NCBI GenBank assembly: GCA_945859605.1
Contig: OX243824.1
Span: 28,251,916-28,315,915, forward strand
Reading direction: 5' to 3'
DNA from: Lumbricus rubellus
Taxonomy: Eukaryota > Annelida > Clitellata > Crassiclitellata > Lumbricidae
DNA: 64,000 nucleotides
The position numbers were made by a program, and so were the translations under genes. Numbering within the stretch: the first letter of the stretch is position 1; each line of letters begins with the position of its first letter. Positions 33,257-45,252 of the stretch are shown here, one piece after another. A model generated the notes under the pieces. That model searched no databases and had not been told where the DNA came from. It saw only the letters and a program-made list of their open reading frames with translations.

Positions 33257-33718
33257 TTCCATCTGCTCAATGGGCGGAGACTTAGGGAAGGATAGGAGGA
33301 CTGATAACAGTCCCCCGATATTTCAAAAAATTTCATAAATTTCATTATAAATTTCTATAGTGTTATCCAGTGTTTATCCAAATGAGCAAGTCCGTTGTGA
33401 TGACAGCTTAAAATGCTACCATTACAATGTGCAAATAAACACAATTTAAACAATGGTAGGAGACATTTATTGAAGTTGTCTCTTAGCGCTGAAATCGTGA
33501 GTAGGCTATGCTAGCTTTCTTGAGATGACATCTTACAATGCAATACAATTTAATGTAAATAAATGGGAGGCGAGTCGAGGCAACACTCTGAAGTCTTAGG
33601 CAATGACTATCAGCATCAAAATGAGCTTTTTTATCAAGAGAACAGTTTAAAATGCTCCCATTACATTCGGAAAGGGCCATTTATTGAAATCTTAAACGGT
33701 CAGATAGTGATTATACTA
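33257..33718. other. Intergenic DNA
   Basis: A fragment of a CAATGGGCGGAGACTTAG-type TIR at about 33269. Otherwise nothing recognised. Confidence 0.45.
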
Positions 33719-33777
33719 CAGCTGCTGCTGCTGCTACTACTGCTACGACTACTATACTGCTACTGCTGCTGCTGCTG

Positions 33778-33843
<66 letters not shown>

Positions 33844-33893
33844 TTACTACTACTACTACTGCTACTGCTGCTGCTGCTGCTACTACTAGTCTT

Positions 33894-33950
<57 letters not shown>

Positions 33951-34020
33951 TACTACTACTACTACCTAGGCCTACTACTACTAGCATCTAATAATAATAA
34001 CAATAACTACAATAATAATG

Positions 34021-34093
<73 letters not shown>

Positions 34094-34094
34094 G
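33719..34094. repeat. Compound (CTG)n-(CTA)n-(AAT)n microsatellite
   Basis: CTG/CTA trinucleotides from 33719 to about 33985, then AAT trinucleotides to 34092. Long Tyr/Cys-run frames through it are artefacts. Confidence 0.95.
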
Positions 34095-34424
34095 AGACTA
34101 CTACTGCTACTCCCCACAACCTCCATTCGGATGGGGGGCGCTGCGGAACTGGCTGAAGCCAGGAAAAATACAAAATATGCACATTTGATGCAAACCTACC
34201 ACTTTGTCCCATTGGCTTTTGAAACAACGGGGCCAATTAACGCCAAGGGACAGGCATTTCTCGCTGACCTGGGTCGTCTCTTGAGCCAAATTTCAGGCGA
34301 CGCAAGAGAAACAAGCTTCTTGTTTCAGCGCCTGTCTGTCACCATTCAGCGTTTTAATGCTGTTGCTTTCCACAGCACTTTTGTTCTTCCTGATCTTGAC
34401 ATGGATGGCCACTCTAGAGTTTAA
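34095..34424 (+). mobile_element. LINE C-terminal ORF fragment
   Basis: One open frame of about 97 residues: AELAEARKNTKYAHLMQT, YHFVPLAFETTGP, FLADLGRLLSQISGD, FLFQRLSVTIQRFNAVA. This matches the C-terminal tail found after the reverse transcriptase domain in some animal non-LTR elements, a pattern I know from repeat-derived proteins. The upstream part is missing and replaced by the microsatellite. Confidence 0.6.
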
Positions 34425-34877
34425 ATTTCTTATTAATATCTGACACCTGAGGGATTATAGATACCTCGGGTAAAAAAAAAAATAATAATAATGAAAACAA
34501 CAACAGCAGCAGCAGCAGCAGCAGCAACAACAACAAAAACAATAACAACTACATGTATAATAGAAAAAATAATCTAACAGCAACGACAGCAACACTAACA
34601 AAATAATAATAACAGCAGAACATGCACGCAAAATTACACAGGCTAGGCCACCACATATAAAGAAAATCCAGACTCCCTCCCTCCCTCGATCCCTCCTTTC
34701 CTCCGTCTATCATCTTTCTATCCTTCCTCCTTCTTTCCGTCCTTCCTTCCACCGTGAACCCTCCTTTTGCTCTCGTGCAACACCTTGCGTGTCCATGCAG
34801 ATTATTGCAGATGCGCCAGTCACTTGAGTGTCCAGAATGTCAAACTACACCACCAGTTGTCGCCACTGGCCCATGTG

Positions 34878-34879
<2 letters not shown>
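34425..34879. other. Low-complexity intergenic DNA
   Basis: CAG/CAA-rich patches at 34498-34545 and a pyrimidine-rich stretch at 34670-34755. No gene. Confidence 0.5.

Positions 34880-34950
<71 letters not shown>
34880..34950. repeat. (CA)n microsatellite
   Basis: About 35 uninterrupted CA dinucleotides. Confidence 0.97.
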
Positions 34951-34951
<1 letters not shown>

Positions 34952-35214
34952 GACAGCATGGATCACGTATCGATTGGCAGAGCGATCAACTGACGCCACC
35001 TAGTGAACGATTGATTCGCTGGAGGCAGAACGGGGCAAACGAAGACGTCTTCGTATCGGCTGGAGGGCGCAAAGAGACATAATATCTTTCAGCGGCGGGA
35101 ATTTATATCTCGCATGATGTGGAGTAAGTTTTTTGCAAGAAGACATCTTGCATGAGATGTCATATTATGCTATTTAATGATAGGCTACCTAACTGGGCAT
35201 GCAGATATTCAGAT

Positions 35215-35541
35215 CAAAGCCGTATCCAGGATTTTATTTGGGGGGGGGGTGTTTCTTTGGACGCTGGAAAAAATTTCCTCGGTCCAAAAAAAGTTGATGA
35301 CTTTTTTAGTCATTCGGTCGAAATCTCTGAAAACCATACTGGGCCCTATATCCGGACCAAAAAGTTGATGACCTTTTTTAGTCATTCGATCGAAGTTTCG
35401 TTCCTTTCATTTCGGGGTTTGTTTTCATGGTTTTATTTCATGGGTTTTACATCATGTGCTATAGTAAAAGCGTTATTTTTTTTACATCTTTCATTTGGAG
35501 GGGGTGTTCAAACACCCAAAACACCCCTAGCTACGGCCTTA
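35215..35541. mobile_element. hAT MITE (family 2)
   Basis: Starts CAAAGCCGTATCCAGG and ends CTAGCTACGGCCTTA. Perfect 8-base flanking repeat ATTCAGAT at 35207-35214 and 35542-35549. Two ATGACYTTTTTTAGTCAT hairpin cores at 35297-35313 and 35368-35385. Related to 15012-15311. Confidence 0.92.
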
Positions 35542-35549
35542 ATTCAGAT

Positions 35550-36084
35550 GCACATTATACGAAATTGCGTAGCCTACATAGCCTATAATTTGTGTACATT
35601 TGCACAGATTATACAGGCTTATAAAACAGGCTTAGGCGTATATCTGATCAACGCTCTTTCACTCCGCTTCGATTCAGATACGGCGATATATAGAAATCGT
35701 CTTATTATAATTAATATCATAGTTTATTTAATATATATGTTATATTTACATATAATTCACATATGTAATATGTAATTCACATATGTAATTCACGTGCTAA
35801 TATCGTGTAGGCTATATATAATATAATATCATATAAATTATAATATACATAATATATAATAATATATAATTATCTTGGTTGGTTGGCGTGTGTGTTTTGG
35901 TCGTATGGTGTCGTGTTTCTTGCCGTTGTTTCACGGATGAAATTCGAAGACTTGTCTTCTGATTCTTCGTCCTTCTTCTTGGTCAACGACGATGACGATG
36001 ATGAGAAGGCAGAGAGGCGGAAAAGGAGGGAGGGAGGATGGCACGTGGCGCCCCCGATGACAACAGGTCGAACATTGCAGCTCT
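35550..36084. other. AT-rich intergenic DNA
   Basis: TATA-rich runs at 35715-35875. A chance ORF at 35883-36092 includes an Asp run from a GAT patch. I do not regard it as a gene. Confidence 0.5.
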
Positions 36085-36545
36085 ATAGGTAGAGCCGTAG
36101 GGAAGGAGGGAGGGAGGGAGGGAGGGAAGGACGGACGGAGGGAGGGACGGAGGGAGGGACGGACGGACGGAGGGACGGACGGAGGGACGGAGGGAGAGGG
36201 AGTTGGAGAGGGAGAGGGAAAGAGAAAAAGTTAAAAGAAGAGGGAGAAGGAGAGGGTGAGGCAGAGGGAGAATGAGAGAGCGAGAGGGAAAGGGGAAGGA
36301 GAGCGAGAGGGAGAGAGAGATGAAGTTGGAGAGGTAGAAGCATAAGGAAAGGGAGAGTTAGAAGGAGAGGGAAGAAAGAGGAAGACAGAAAAAGAAGGAG
36401 AGGGAGGAGAGGGAGAGGAACGGGAGAGGGAGAGCGAGAGAAAAAGGGGAAGGAGAGGGAGAGGACGAGAGAGAAGGAGAGGGAGAAGGAGAGGGAGAGC
36501 GAGAGAGCGAGATCGAGATGGAGATGAATGTGTGTGAGAGAGAGA
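36085..36545. repeat. ~460-base purine tract (GGGA/GAGA-rich)
   Basis: Almost exclusively A and G on the plus strand, with GGGAGGGAGGGA and GAGAGGGAGA patterns. G-rich repeats and purine mirror symmetry could allow quadruplex or triplex structures. Confidence 0.95.
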
Positions 36546-37042
36546 TAATTTTGTTTTCAATGTCGATTAAGATTGTTTTAGCTGCTATATATATATATAA
36601 TATATATATATATATTATGATGTATCTATATATGTTTATTTGCAATCCTATTCTCGAGTGCTGCGTCACGTCTGAGGGGTGGATTGGGGTGAGTGGGGGT
36701 TGATAGATACCGTTTGAAGATCTGATATATCAGAGCTAATTATATCTTAACGGCTTAGTTTAACAGTGAAAACGTGACTATTATAATTATTATAGTAACT
36801 ATTAGTCATGTTTAGAACTTTTGCTGATAATTATAGTTGATACCATCTTCACTGCAGCAGCTATCAACACAGTGCAGACCAGTCACGATGTTCCATGCAA
36901 CTCAAAATCATATTATACACGTTGGCCTATATATATATATATACACAATTACGCATGTATATATAGTATTATATTATATACAAATTTATATGTACATTAT
37001 ATTTGTATGTATAATAATGTGTAGCCTATATCTATATGAAAG
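36546..37042. other. AT-rich spacer with (TA)n runs
   Basis: TA-dinucleotide runs at 36583-36616 and 36930-36943. No gene. Confidence 0.5.
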
Positions 37043-37564
37043 GATGTATGTATGTATGTATGTATGTATGTATGTATGTATGTATGTATGTATGTATGTA
37101 TGTATGTATGTATGTATGTATGTATGTATGTATGTATGTATGTATGTACGTACGTACGTACGTATGTATGTATGTACGTATGTATGTATGTATGTATGTA
37201 TGTATGAATGTATGTATGAATGTATGTATGTATGTATGTATGCATGTATGTATGTACGTATGTATGTATGTATGTATGTATGTGAGGGTGAGAGCCACTC
37301 TCGGCCTGTATACAATATTTGCTCGAATGTATGTGTGTGTATGTATGTATGTATGTATGTATGTATGTATGTGCGTATGTATGTATGTATGTATGTATGT
37401 ATGTATGTATGTATGTATGTATGTATGTATGTATGTATGTATGTATGTATGTATGTATGTATGTATGTATGTATGTATGTATGCATGTATGTATGTATGT
37501 ATGTGTGTATGTATGTATGTATGTATGTATGTATGTATGTATGTATGTATGTATGTATGTATGT
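37043..37564. repeat. (TATG)n microsatellite array, interrupted by a LINE scrap
   Basis: Two long TATG blocks (37043-37281 and about 37331-37564) with scattered TACG variants. They are separated by about 45 bases resembling the LINE at 40375 (AGCCACTCTCGGCCTGTATAC). Frames of Met-Tyr-Val-Cys repeats are artefacts. Confidence 0.95.
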
Positions 37565-37566
37565 TA

Positions 37567-39538
37567 GGGTGCATCACCAATGCATTGCAAAAAATTGAAG
37601 TATATAAAAAGAGCTGCCTGGGTTTGGATTGTGTTCCATTGTGATCAAGATTAAATTGGGCACAAAGATTTTTGAAATCAGCATACATTTAGAGGTCCCC
37701 CACCCCTGTTTTCAAACATTGATTTGAGCAACCTCGAACATGCACATTGGAGCAAATTCGTTTTGTGAAATTAAACATAATTGCTTCATTCCAATAATTC
37801 TATGACTAGAGCAATGTTAAACATCAAATTCAATGTTGTTACAATGTTTTTAATTAACATTTAGAAATGACATTGCCAAAAAAACTAATTTTTGCTGGAA
37901 TTTCGAATGACCTCATATAACATTTGTATGTCAAATGTACAAAAACAGACCATTAAAATAAAAAATATTGATATATAATAATTATGGAGCCACTAGCCAT
38001 GTTAGTTTTTTAATAGTTTGCTCTTATACATGGTTAACTGTTACAGAAATACAATAGTTGCTTCATGTTTGCAATTTAGTTTGATTATTAATCACAGATC
38101 GAGTGACTTCGACAAAGTCCTACGTTACTTCCGCCCCATCATTCACAACATTCACGCCCTCAACATTTTAGCACTTGAAACGTAAGCAGCTGACGTGCAA
38201 CACTCATTGACAGGGCGGTTAAGAAGATGGTACATTGCGAACCACGAATTCACTTGAACAAGGTTGCACACACAGATGATGTGCCCCAGTCATTGCCAGA
38301 TCGATTGATTGGGCTTGCAGATAAGTAACTGGTTTGAGCTTGATTAAGGCATCTGCTAGAGTGTCTCGTGCCAAAAGGTACACACTCACTGTATAGTGCC
38401 ACAGGAACCATTTCAGCATTTCAGAACCAATTTCTCAAGTGCAAGTGAGATCACAAAGATGTTGATTTACATGTAGTGCTCGAGTTGCAAATTGAGAAAT
38501 AACCTTGTCAACATCCTGATACTCCAGGAACGGTTTGTACAGGTGTACACCATTCCAAGGTGCACACAGGGTTTCTTACATGTAAGATACTATGTGACAT
38601 ACACATAGGGTTGGCAAATGCATGTATTCTGGGTTTTTGAGAGTTTTTGGTTATAGTGCATCGCACAGTTTGCGACATGCGACTCACAAAGAGCAATGCT
38701 AAGGCCAACACAGCCATCATGCATTATTGTATTAGGCATTGTGTAGAGCACCAGATCTTCTGAAGGTCACTTCACTTTTCAAAGCAGACAAGTAAACAAG
38801 TGATATCTCAGCAAACTCATGATGATCGTCACATAGAAATTCAACTTGTCCATTGGCTAAGGTGATCACTTGCTTAGGTAGGTCTACTTTCTTGGCTGCT
38901 GAAAGCTTGGTGCTGCTAGATTGCAATGGTACACATTGCATCTTAAAACTGAGTACATCTGATTGTTGCATCATAAACACAGATTGCAGGAAGTGCTCTA
39001 CCCTGTCAGGCAATGCACGTGGTATAAGCTTAAAGATCAAAATCAGGCAAATAGTAAATTAATTACTTTAGCCAATAATGTTATACTCTGATAAATTATG
39101 TTGTAATAATTATGTAAATCAGTGAAAAGTCCCTTCTTTATCGTATTTGCAATGCATGAAAATGTATAAATTGGTCAACAATCACAGCAACATAGATGAT
39201 GTGATCATGCTGTCACCAGTCTCTCAGCTGCCGCTACCGTTTCTTCAAAAACCTCGGACTCTGCATCGGGGCCCGGTCCAAAAAGAAAACACAGATTCAT
39301 CTCAGATTCTGAGTATGGAGTTATTCGAATTGGGTTCTAATGGTAGGCAATTCAATGCATGTGAAATGGCTCTGATAATTATGTACAAATAATAAACTGA
39401 ATCTATATATATTCAAGCAATAGATTATATTGATTTCTAGCCCTAAATCAAATTTTCTAATCGATTAATTAAATATTAAATATTTAGCAATTTCACCTTT
39501 CGGCATGGCTGTGTTACTGCGCCATATAAATCGTCGTA

Positions 39539-39577
<39 letters not shown>

Positions 39578-39852
39578 GGTTAAGTGAAATAAGATGAATT
39601 CTATTTCAGCTTTAAAATATTTGATATGTTTATTTTAGTAATGCAAATTAGAAATGGCTACCGACTGAAAAATTGTCATGACTGTCTTCCACAGTACAAG
39701 CAATGGAACTAAACAAAACTTCAATGGGCCGGGGGGACCTCTAAATATTTTTGAATAAAATTTTCTTTTTTACCACAATGTTTCTCTAAGGTAATGTAAC
39801 ATAACTGAATACCATGCAACTCAAATTTAAAGAAATTTTTTTTGATGCACCC
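37567..39852. mobile_element. TA-flanked DNA transposon with degraded coding remnants
   Basis: Termini GGGTGCATCA and complement TGATGCACCC, flanked by TA at 37565-37566 and 39853-39854. Subterminal matches include TAGAGGTCCCC at 37690 and its complement near 39735. Minus-strand ORF pieces at 38732-39040 (CDDHHEFAEISLVYLSALK, then RRSGALHNA) and 38508-38720 look like remains of a repeat-encoded protein I cannot name. Both edges abut (TATG)n arrays. Confidence 0.7.
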
Positions 39853-39854
39853 TA

Positions 39855-39942
39855 ATGTATGTATGTATGTATGTATGTATGTATGTATGTATGTATGTAT
39901 GTATGTATGTATGTATGTATGTATGTATGTATGTATGTATGT
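39855..39942. repeat. (ATGT)n microsatellite between two transposons
   Basis: About 22 perfect units, in the same phase family as 37043-37564. Confidence 0.95.
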
Positions 39943-39944
39943 TA

Positions 39945-41019
39945 TGGTGTCCCAACAAAACTTTTTCTTGAAATTCTTAGGTCTCACCAGTCAAAAGGTT
40001 TCCTATGGAGATGATAATATTTGTGTAATTTTTTGATTTTTTTTCATTCTTAATAACTGGTTGGATTATCATAGTAGTCAATTATATAATGATTAGATAA
40101 AATTCAAAACTCTAATAAAATATGAAAGTCAGTGCATAATTATATCAATTTTGTCAAATTTCAGTAAAGTAACTGCAAAAACGAGTCTGAGAACAATAAG
40201 GTCTACAGCATAAAATATTTGAGCAATTACATGTACATTGTAGGACCAATCTAAGCCTAAGGTCCGGCTAGCTCCTCTGCAATCTGTACTCAATGCTGCT
40301 GCTCAATGCTCATTGCCCGCCTTCCTCGGTTCTCACACATTTCTGCATTCGTGACTGAACAACTTCACTGGCTCCCACTCTCGGTCCGTATACAATAATT
40401 GTTTAAAGTCCTCATCTTGATCCTTAAGTCTCAATTGGGTCTTGCTCCGAAGTATTTGTGTGATCATAGACTTCGCCCCCTTTCTGCCACGTCGCTGCGT
40501 CCTCTTAGGTCCTCTGATCGCCTTGACCACTTTGTCGCCCGAGTCAGGACCGCCATGGCTCAATCCAGATCATTTGCCTGCATTGGTCCCTCCTTATGGA
40601 ATGGGCTTCCCTTATCAGTTCGCTCTGCCATCCTCTCTGGTAGTATCCTCGTCTTTACCTCGTCTAAAAACTTACATGTTTTCTAGGTTCTGAACGCACT
40701 GCGAGCGCTTCTGAAAGGCTCTTGCTGCAAGAAGCGCTTTATAAATGGTCAGATACGATACAATACAATACAATACAATATAAATCATATTTCGTGCAAA
40801 AGCACTTAAATATACGTGGTTTGAATGACGTTACCTCATATATTGAAATATTTGCACACGAATATCATTGTACCCAATACTTAAAATTTGGGGCTACTAG
40901 GGGGACACCTAAAAATTATTTGTTTAAATCCAAAAATTACACAAATATTATCATCTCCATAGGAAACTTTTGACTGATGAGACCTAAGAATTTCAAGAAA
41001 AAGTTTTGATGGGGCACCC
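39945..41019. mobile_element. TA-flanked DNA transposon with ~95-base TIRs and a LINE inserted
   Basis: The right terminus GGGGCACCC is followed by TA (41020-41021). The left terminus TGGTGTCCC is preceded by TA (39943-39944). The inverted repeats share AACTTTTTCTTGAAATTCTT and CCTATGGAGATGATAATATT. A LINE fragment occupies 40250-40790. Another ATGTATGTAT scrap follows at 41031. Confidence 0.8.
40250..40790 (+). mobile_element. CR1/L2-like LINE 3' fragment nested in a DNA transposon
   Basis: Across frames: LAPLQSVLNAAA-like, EQLHWLPL-like, KYLCDHRLRPLSATSLRPLR, and RTAMAQSRSFACIGPSLWNG. The 3' end is GAAGCGCTTTATAAATGG plus (AATAC)n. Several frameshifts. Confidence 0.8.
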
Positions 41020-41021
41020 TA

Positions 41022-41383
41022 ATCATCCTAATGTATGTATATGACTTTGTCCAGAATGCACGCCCACAGTTTCGCAACTATTGATCTGAAACTTTGCACC
41101 TAGACAGGGGTCCATCAAACTTAGCAAGTGCAGGGGTTGGCGAATTTCTAACACCATGGGGGCCAGGGTGGTGGAATTTTGTTTAGAGGGGCAAAAGAAT
41201 TTGCTACTATTGATGTGAAACTTTGCAGCCAGTAGAGGGAGGCCATGGTGGGGGCGCTAAAACCCAAACTTTTGCTTACAGGCTTATATAGGAGAGAAAG
41301 TAAACGTCATGTACACTGCTTATAGATATACTGCATGTAGAGACGAATGATGAAGAGCATTAATTTTTATCCGATCTACTTAC
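41022..41383 (-). other. Start of SIX4/5 intron 1 and spacer
   Basis: On the minus strand the DNA immediately after the donor at 41383 is intron. No further exon is recognisable here. Confidence 0.5.
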
Positions 41384-42261
41384 TGCCTGGAATGATGCAA
41401 GAGGTGGTTGTTGTGGTGATGATGATGATGATGGTGATGATGATGAGGGATTCGGTCTCTCTGTCTCCGGTTCTTGAACCAGTTGCTGACCTGGGTCATC
41501 GTCAGTCCTGTCCTCGTCGTCAGAGCTCTCTTCTCTTCAGGGGTCGGGTAGAAGTTCTTCCTGTAGCAGTCCTTCAGCGCCTGACGGGACCTCTCCTTGA
41601 AGCAGTAGACCGTCTCCTCGCCGTCCCAGATGGTCATCGGCAGAGGGAACTTCCGTCTCAGACGATACTTGTCGACTGCTCCAAGCAGCCGACCGCGTAT
41701 CTTCTGCGCCTCCATGTAGTGCGCCTTGTACCACATCTGCTGGAGGTCCGCGTGGCTCGACACATCGAAGTCTTGGCTCTCAAGGATGGCGTACATCTCG
41801 CGGAATTTGCCCTGGTTGAAGGCCACTGTCGCCCTGGCCCTCAGCACCGCCTGGTTGCGGCGCAGCTGATCTGCGGGTGGAAGGGACCAGAGGAACTTCG
41901 TCAGACGTTCAACATCGCCGGTCTGCTGCATCGCCTCGCACAAGCACGCCACCTGTTCGGGTGTGAAGGTCAACGCCTTCCCATCGTCCCCAGAGACACT
42001 TCCGGTTGTCTCTGGTGTCGCCCTCTGGCAGCTGGAGTCGGCCGCTGCCGCCGCCGCAGCGCCGCCCTGCGGTGGGGCCTGACTTCCTCCGTCCACTTCA
42101 CGTTCGAGCGGCGCTTCCGGTACGCTGCTCTGCGGATGTTTTGGCTCGACCTCTGACCCCCCAGTGAAGGGCAGCTTCCGGTTTGCGCAAGTGTCCTCCT
42201 CCTCCTCCTCCTCCTCCTCCTCTTGGATATCTTTGAGCCTCGTTCCAAAGTCGAAATCCAT
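41384..42261 (-). CDS. SIX4/5: SIX4/5-type homeobox transcription factor, exon 1 (5' coding part)
   Basis: ATG at 42261-42259. The exon ends at 41384 before a strong donor, GTAAGT (41383-41378), two bases into a codon. Residues 12-22 are a Glu run from a CTC microsatellite. Residues 68-74 are Ala-rich. The SIX domain covers about 98-210 ([20 protein letters not shown]...). The homeodomain covers about 211-270, with [20 protein letters not shown] and [11 protein letters not shown] His run (273-283) from a CAT microsatellite follows directly. The '[15 protein letters not shown]' junction and 'YCFKERSR' favour SIX4/5 over SIX1/2 or SIX3/6. The nuclear protein binds DNA through both domains and in other animals works with EYA cofactors in mesoderm, sensory and muscle programs. 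Downstream exons, encoding the C-terminal region, would lie at lower coordinates and were not identified with confidence. Confidence 0.95.
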
Positions 42262-43155
42262 CTGGAGAGGCAGTTCCTACGACCAGGATGAAATCTGGAT
42301 ACGACGTGATGGAATGAACAGTGTTGAGACAAAACGTCAAGTTTATAGAACTACTCTTCGTAGCTTTTCGTTGTACGACCCACCAGTTACATCATCAAAA
42401 CCAGCTACATAATCGAAAACTGACCGGGAAGTGATTGACGGCGAATGCAGATTGATTGAAATGTCGACCAGGAAATGACGCTGAAAAATGAAAATAATTC
42501 TGAAGTTCGCAAACTTTTTTCCGCGAAAACAGTTAAACGAGCGACACTGATGTTCTAGTTCGGTCTCTTCAATTCTATCTTGTTCTGCTCTTACTTTTTG
42601 TTCTGCTCTAATCTTTCATATTCTCATCTGCGCTATTCGATTCTATGCGGCTCTGAAGTTCTCCACGACTTTTTGACGAGTTTTCTGATACTTCCGCGAG
42701 ATCTTAGGTCTGTCTGTTTGCTGTGCTGAACTTTTATTTCCTCAGGAAGTAGATGTTTTCATTGGCTAGACCAACCCACAATAGTCTTCTAAATCCGTCC
42801 ATTATCCTTTGTTCATCCTTCCGTGCGTCCATCCATCGCTAATTGGCGGATCCACCAGGACGCATGCGCGTCACTTGCTGTTCCGCCATTGGTGGAGGGC
42901 GTGGCGGTGGGCGTGGCCTGCGTTTCTTCTTCCGGGAAGAGTACGCCAAACGATGTGGTCAACGGAAGGAATTGCGGGGACTGAGACAACAGCACCAAGG
43001 GCAATAAGAACGACGACCGGTGATTTGGGTCATCACTACTGGTCTGATTCATTCCTGCATCATGGCTGTCCTGGGCACGACGTTATACTGCATCCATCCT
43101 CTGCCACAGGGAACCAACAACGTCCCTGTGCCGGTCCTAAGCCCGGACAAAGGAG
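42262..43155 (-). promoter_or_regulatory. Upstream region of the SIX4/5 exon (5' UTR/promoter candidate)
   Basis: About 0.9 kb between the start codon and a hAT element at 43156. Not repetitive by eye. GC-richer, with CpG dinucleotides at 42840-43000. A transcription start is expected here, but no core promoter motif is decisive. Confidence 0.35.
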
Positions 43156-44365
43156 CACGGGCGTAACTTTCCTCTGAAAAGTGGTGGTGACCATTCCTTT
43201 GCTCACAACTCCCTTCCATTTTTCCTTACTATAGATATCGTATGAATTTTGTAACAACGTGTTACAATTAAGGGTAGTGGGATCAAAAATCGTCCTAAAT
43301 TTCGTGATGTCATTTATGGACGGCACCTTATGTTGCTCACATGGTACATTTTAACTTGTTGCAATGCTGATTATTCAACAGTTATAAAATTATGTTGACT
43401 TGATGTCTAATAGTGTATCTGCAAGTCCCATCTGCTTAGTTATAAGCTGCTCGTATTGAAAATACAGTGCGATTTAGACCAAAATCAGTCCCTCAGTTCA
43501 GGGGCCATGAGGGACCCTAGGATGACATTTTGAAAATCTTAAAAAAATATATGTAGGCCCCAAATGAATAAAAGAATGGGAAAAACTTGAGTATGGGTGT
43601 TTTCTGCAAAATTTTATTATTGGGGACACTCCTAATGCCTACTAATGATTCCAAAAGATTGTGTGACCAAATGCCACTGCCTCTGAGCCATAATGGTGTG
43701 TGGTAAACGGAAATGCTTCACGTTCCCTCCCCAAGCTTAAAGTGGACAGGGGTCAGAGACATAGGCGCAACCACCCTATGGCACCCACGGGACGCGTCCC
43801 CCCCAACTTTTGAGTGGTCTCCTAACTTTATTATTATGGTCCCCCAACTTTTAGGATGTGATTAATTATGGTCCCCCCCAACTTTTAGGACGTGATTGCA
43901 CCTATGGTCAGAGAATCCTTCCTTTCTCTTCTTATATATAGGAGTTATGGTCATGAGTCAGATATAAAACTGTACTGTCACTACTACATGTGGACAGTGA
44001 AGATGTCGCAAAGACCTCTATCAACATTGGCGCCATTGCGATGTTAGTCACAAATAATAATTTTTAAGAGTGGTGGTGATAGTCACCACCACTTTTTGGT
44101 CCGTCAAATAAATATTTTTCAAACATAAAAGCATGTCTGACGTTATTAGAACTATTATGCCATTGCGATGTTAGTCACGGATAGACAAAATTATAGGCTA
44201 TTCGTGACTAACATCGCAATGGCATATAGGTCCAATATAATAATTATGTTAAACAGCCAAAAAAATATTTATTTGCCGGACCAAAAAGTGGTAGTGACTG
44301 TCACGACCACTTTAAAAAGTGGTGGTGACTGGACACCACCGTCACAATAGAAAGTTACGCCTATG
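43156..44365. mobile_element. Non-autonomous hAT element (family 5) with a nested hAT MITE
   Basis: Left terminus CACGGGCGTAACTTTC, right terminus GAAAGTTACGCCTATG. Perfect 8-base flanking repeat CAAAGGAG at 43148-43155 and 44366-44373. It contains GTGGTGGTGAC-type repeats in both orientations and three copies of CATTGCGATGTTAGTCAC (44034, 44160, inverted 44205). No transposase. Confidence 0.9.
43760..43906. mobile_element. Nested hAT MITE (147 bases)
   Basis: Termini CATAGGCGCAA and complement TTGCACCTATG. Perfect 8-base flanking repeat GTCAGAGA at 43752-43759 and 43907-43914. Its termini resemble those of the host element (CATAGGCGTAAC). Confidence 0.9.
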
Positions 44366-44373
44366 CAAAGGAG

Positions 44374-45252
44374 GAAGGTTTGCCAGATTGGTGGCGATAC
44401 ACTGGCAGTGGAAAACCAAGACGATTGTAATCCGCCAAAACCACGACACAAGTGGCATAGCTACCCAGATGCTTCAAGGTGTCATGATGTGAAGCAGACA
44501 TGCACAGGTCGGTCAGGACAGACCGATGAAGAGAGTCGGAGGAGAGAGTGTGGGACTCATACGGGCATTGACCCACGTTGTCCTTCATGCCTCTTTTTCA
44601 CGATTCTCTTCAATCGGACAATGTGGTCTAGATGCTCCAAGATGTTAATGGTATGGAGCAGACCTGCTGACCGGACCGGTTGAAGCTGGGCAACATGGCA
44701 CGAGACAGACTCAGACAGAGAGTGGCGTCGGACTCTTACGGGCATTGAGCCCAAGGTTATTGATGATGATGATGATCATGGCTGCATGGTGTGGTCTTTT
44801 CCGTTCTGCTCTGACCTCTTCCGGTCCATATCTCAGATATCTGTCTCTTCTTATCGGCTCTGCTTCGCTCTGTTCTGTTCTATCCTCTTCTAATCTGTTC
44901 CATTCTAGTATGTTCTGTTCTGATCTGTTTAAATCCGTTCTAGTCTGCTCTGCTTTGTTCCGTTCCGCGGTTTGTTGTCATTAGCTGCAGGTGAGATGTG
45001 CAGCTGTGCACGGATATCACCGGCCCCGAGAGGTAGGCGCAAATCGTGGAGGCAAAATGGAGCTATAAAATAATCGATTTTAGCCCCGAAGTTGTTAGTT
45101 TTCCTCAAACGCCGAAAACTCTATATATAGTATACGGGCGCCACAAATGTTTTATTTTATTCTCTTCTATTCTCTATATATAGGCCTACTGCTATCTATT
45201 ATATTTCTCCATTCCACTCCGTGCTGTTATGCAATTCTAATCCACAGTCTAC
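44374..45252. other. Diverged tandem repeat and intergenic DNA
   Basis: Two diverged units of about 160 bases (44460-44600, 44630-44760) share GATGCT(T/C)CAAG, GAGAGAGTG and ACGGGCATTGA. The second ends in (GAT)n at 44758-44775, resembling a retroelement 3' tail. Then comes a TTCTGTTC-rich patch (44800-44970). No gene. Confidence 0.5.

Noticed and set aside
36986..37688. Long frames of Tyr-Ile-His-Thr or Met-Tyr-Val-Cys repeats
   Set aside because: They are translations of the (TATG)n microsatellite in all frames. No flanking coding signal.
42809..43177. 122-codon plus-strand ORF upstream of SIX4/5
   Set aside because: No domain, no homolog in the window, and it runs into a hAT element. Probably chance in GC-richer DNA.
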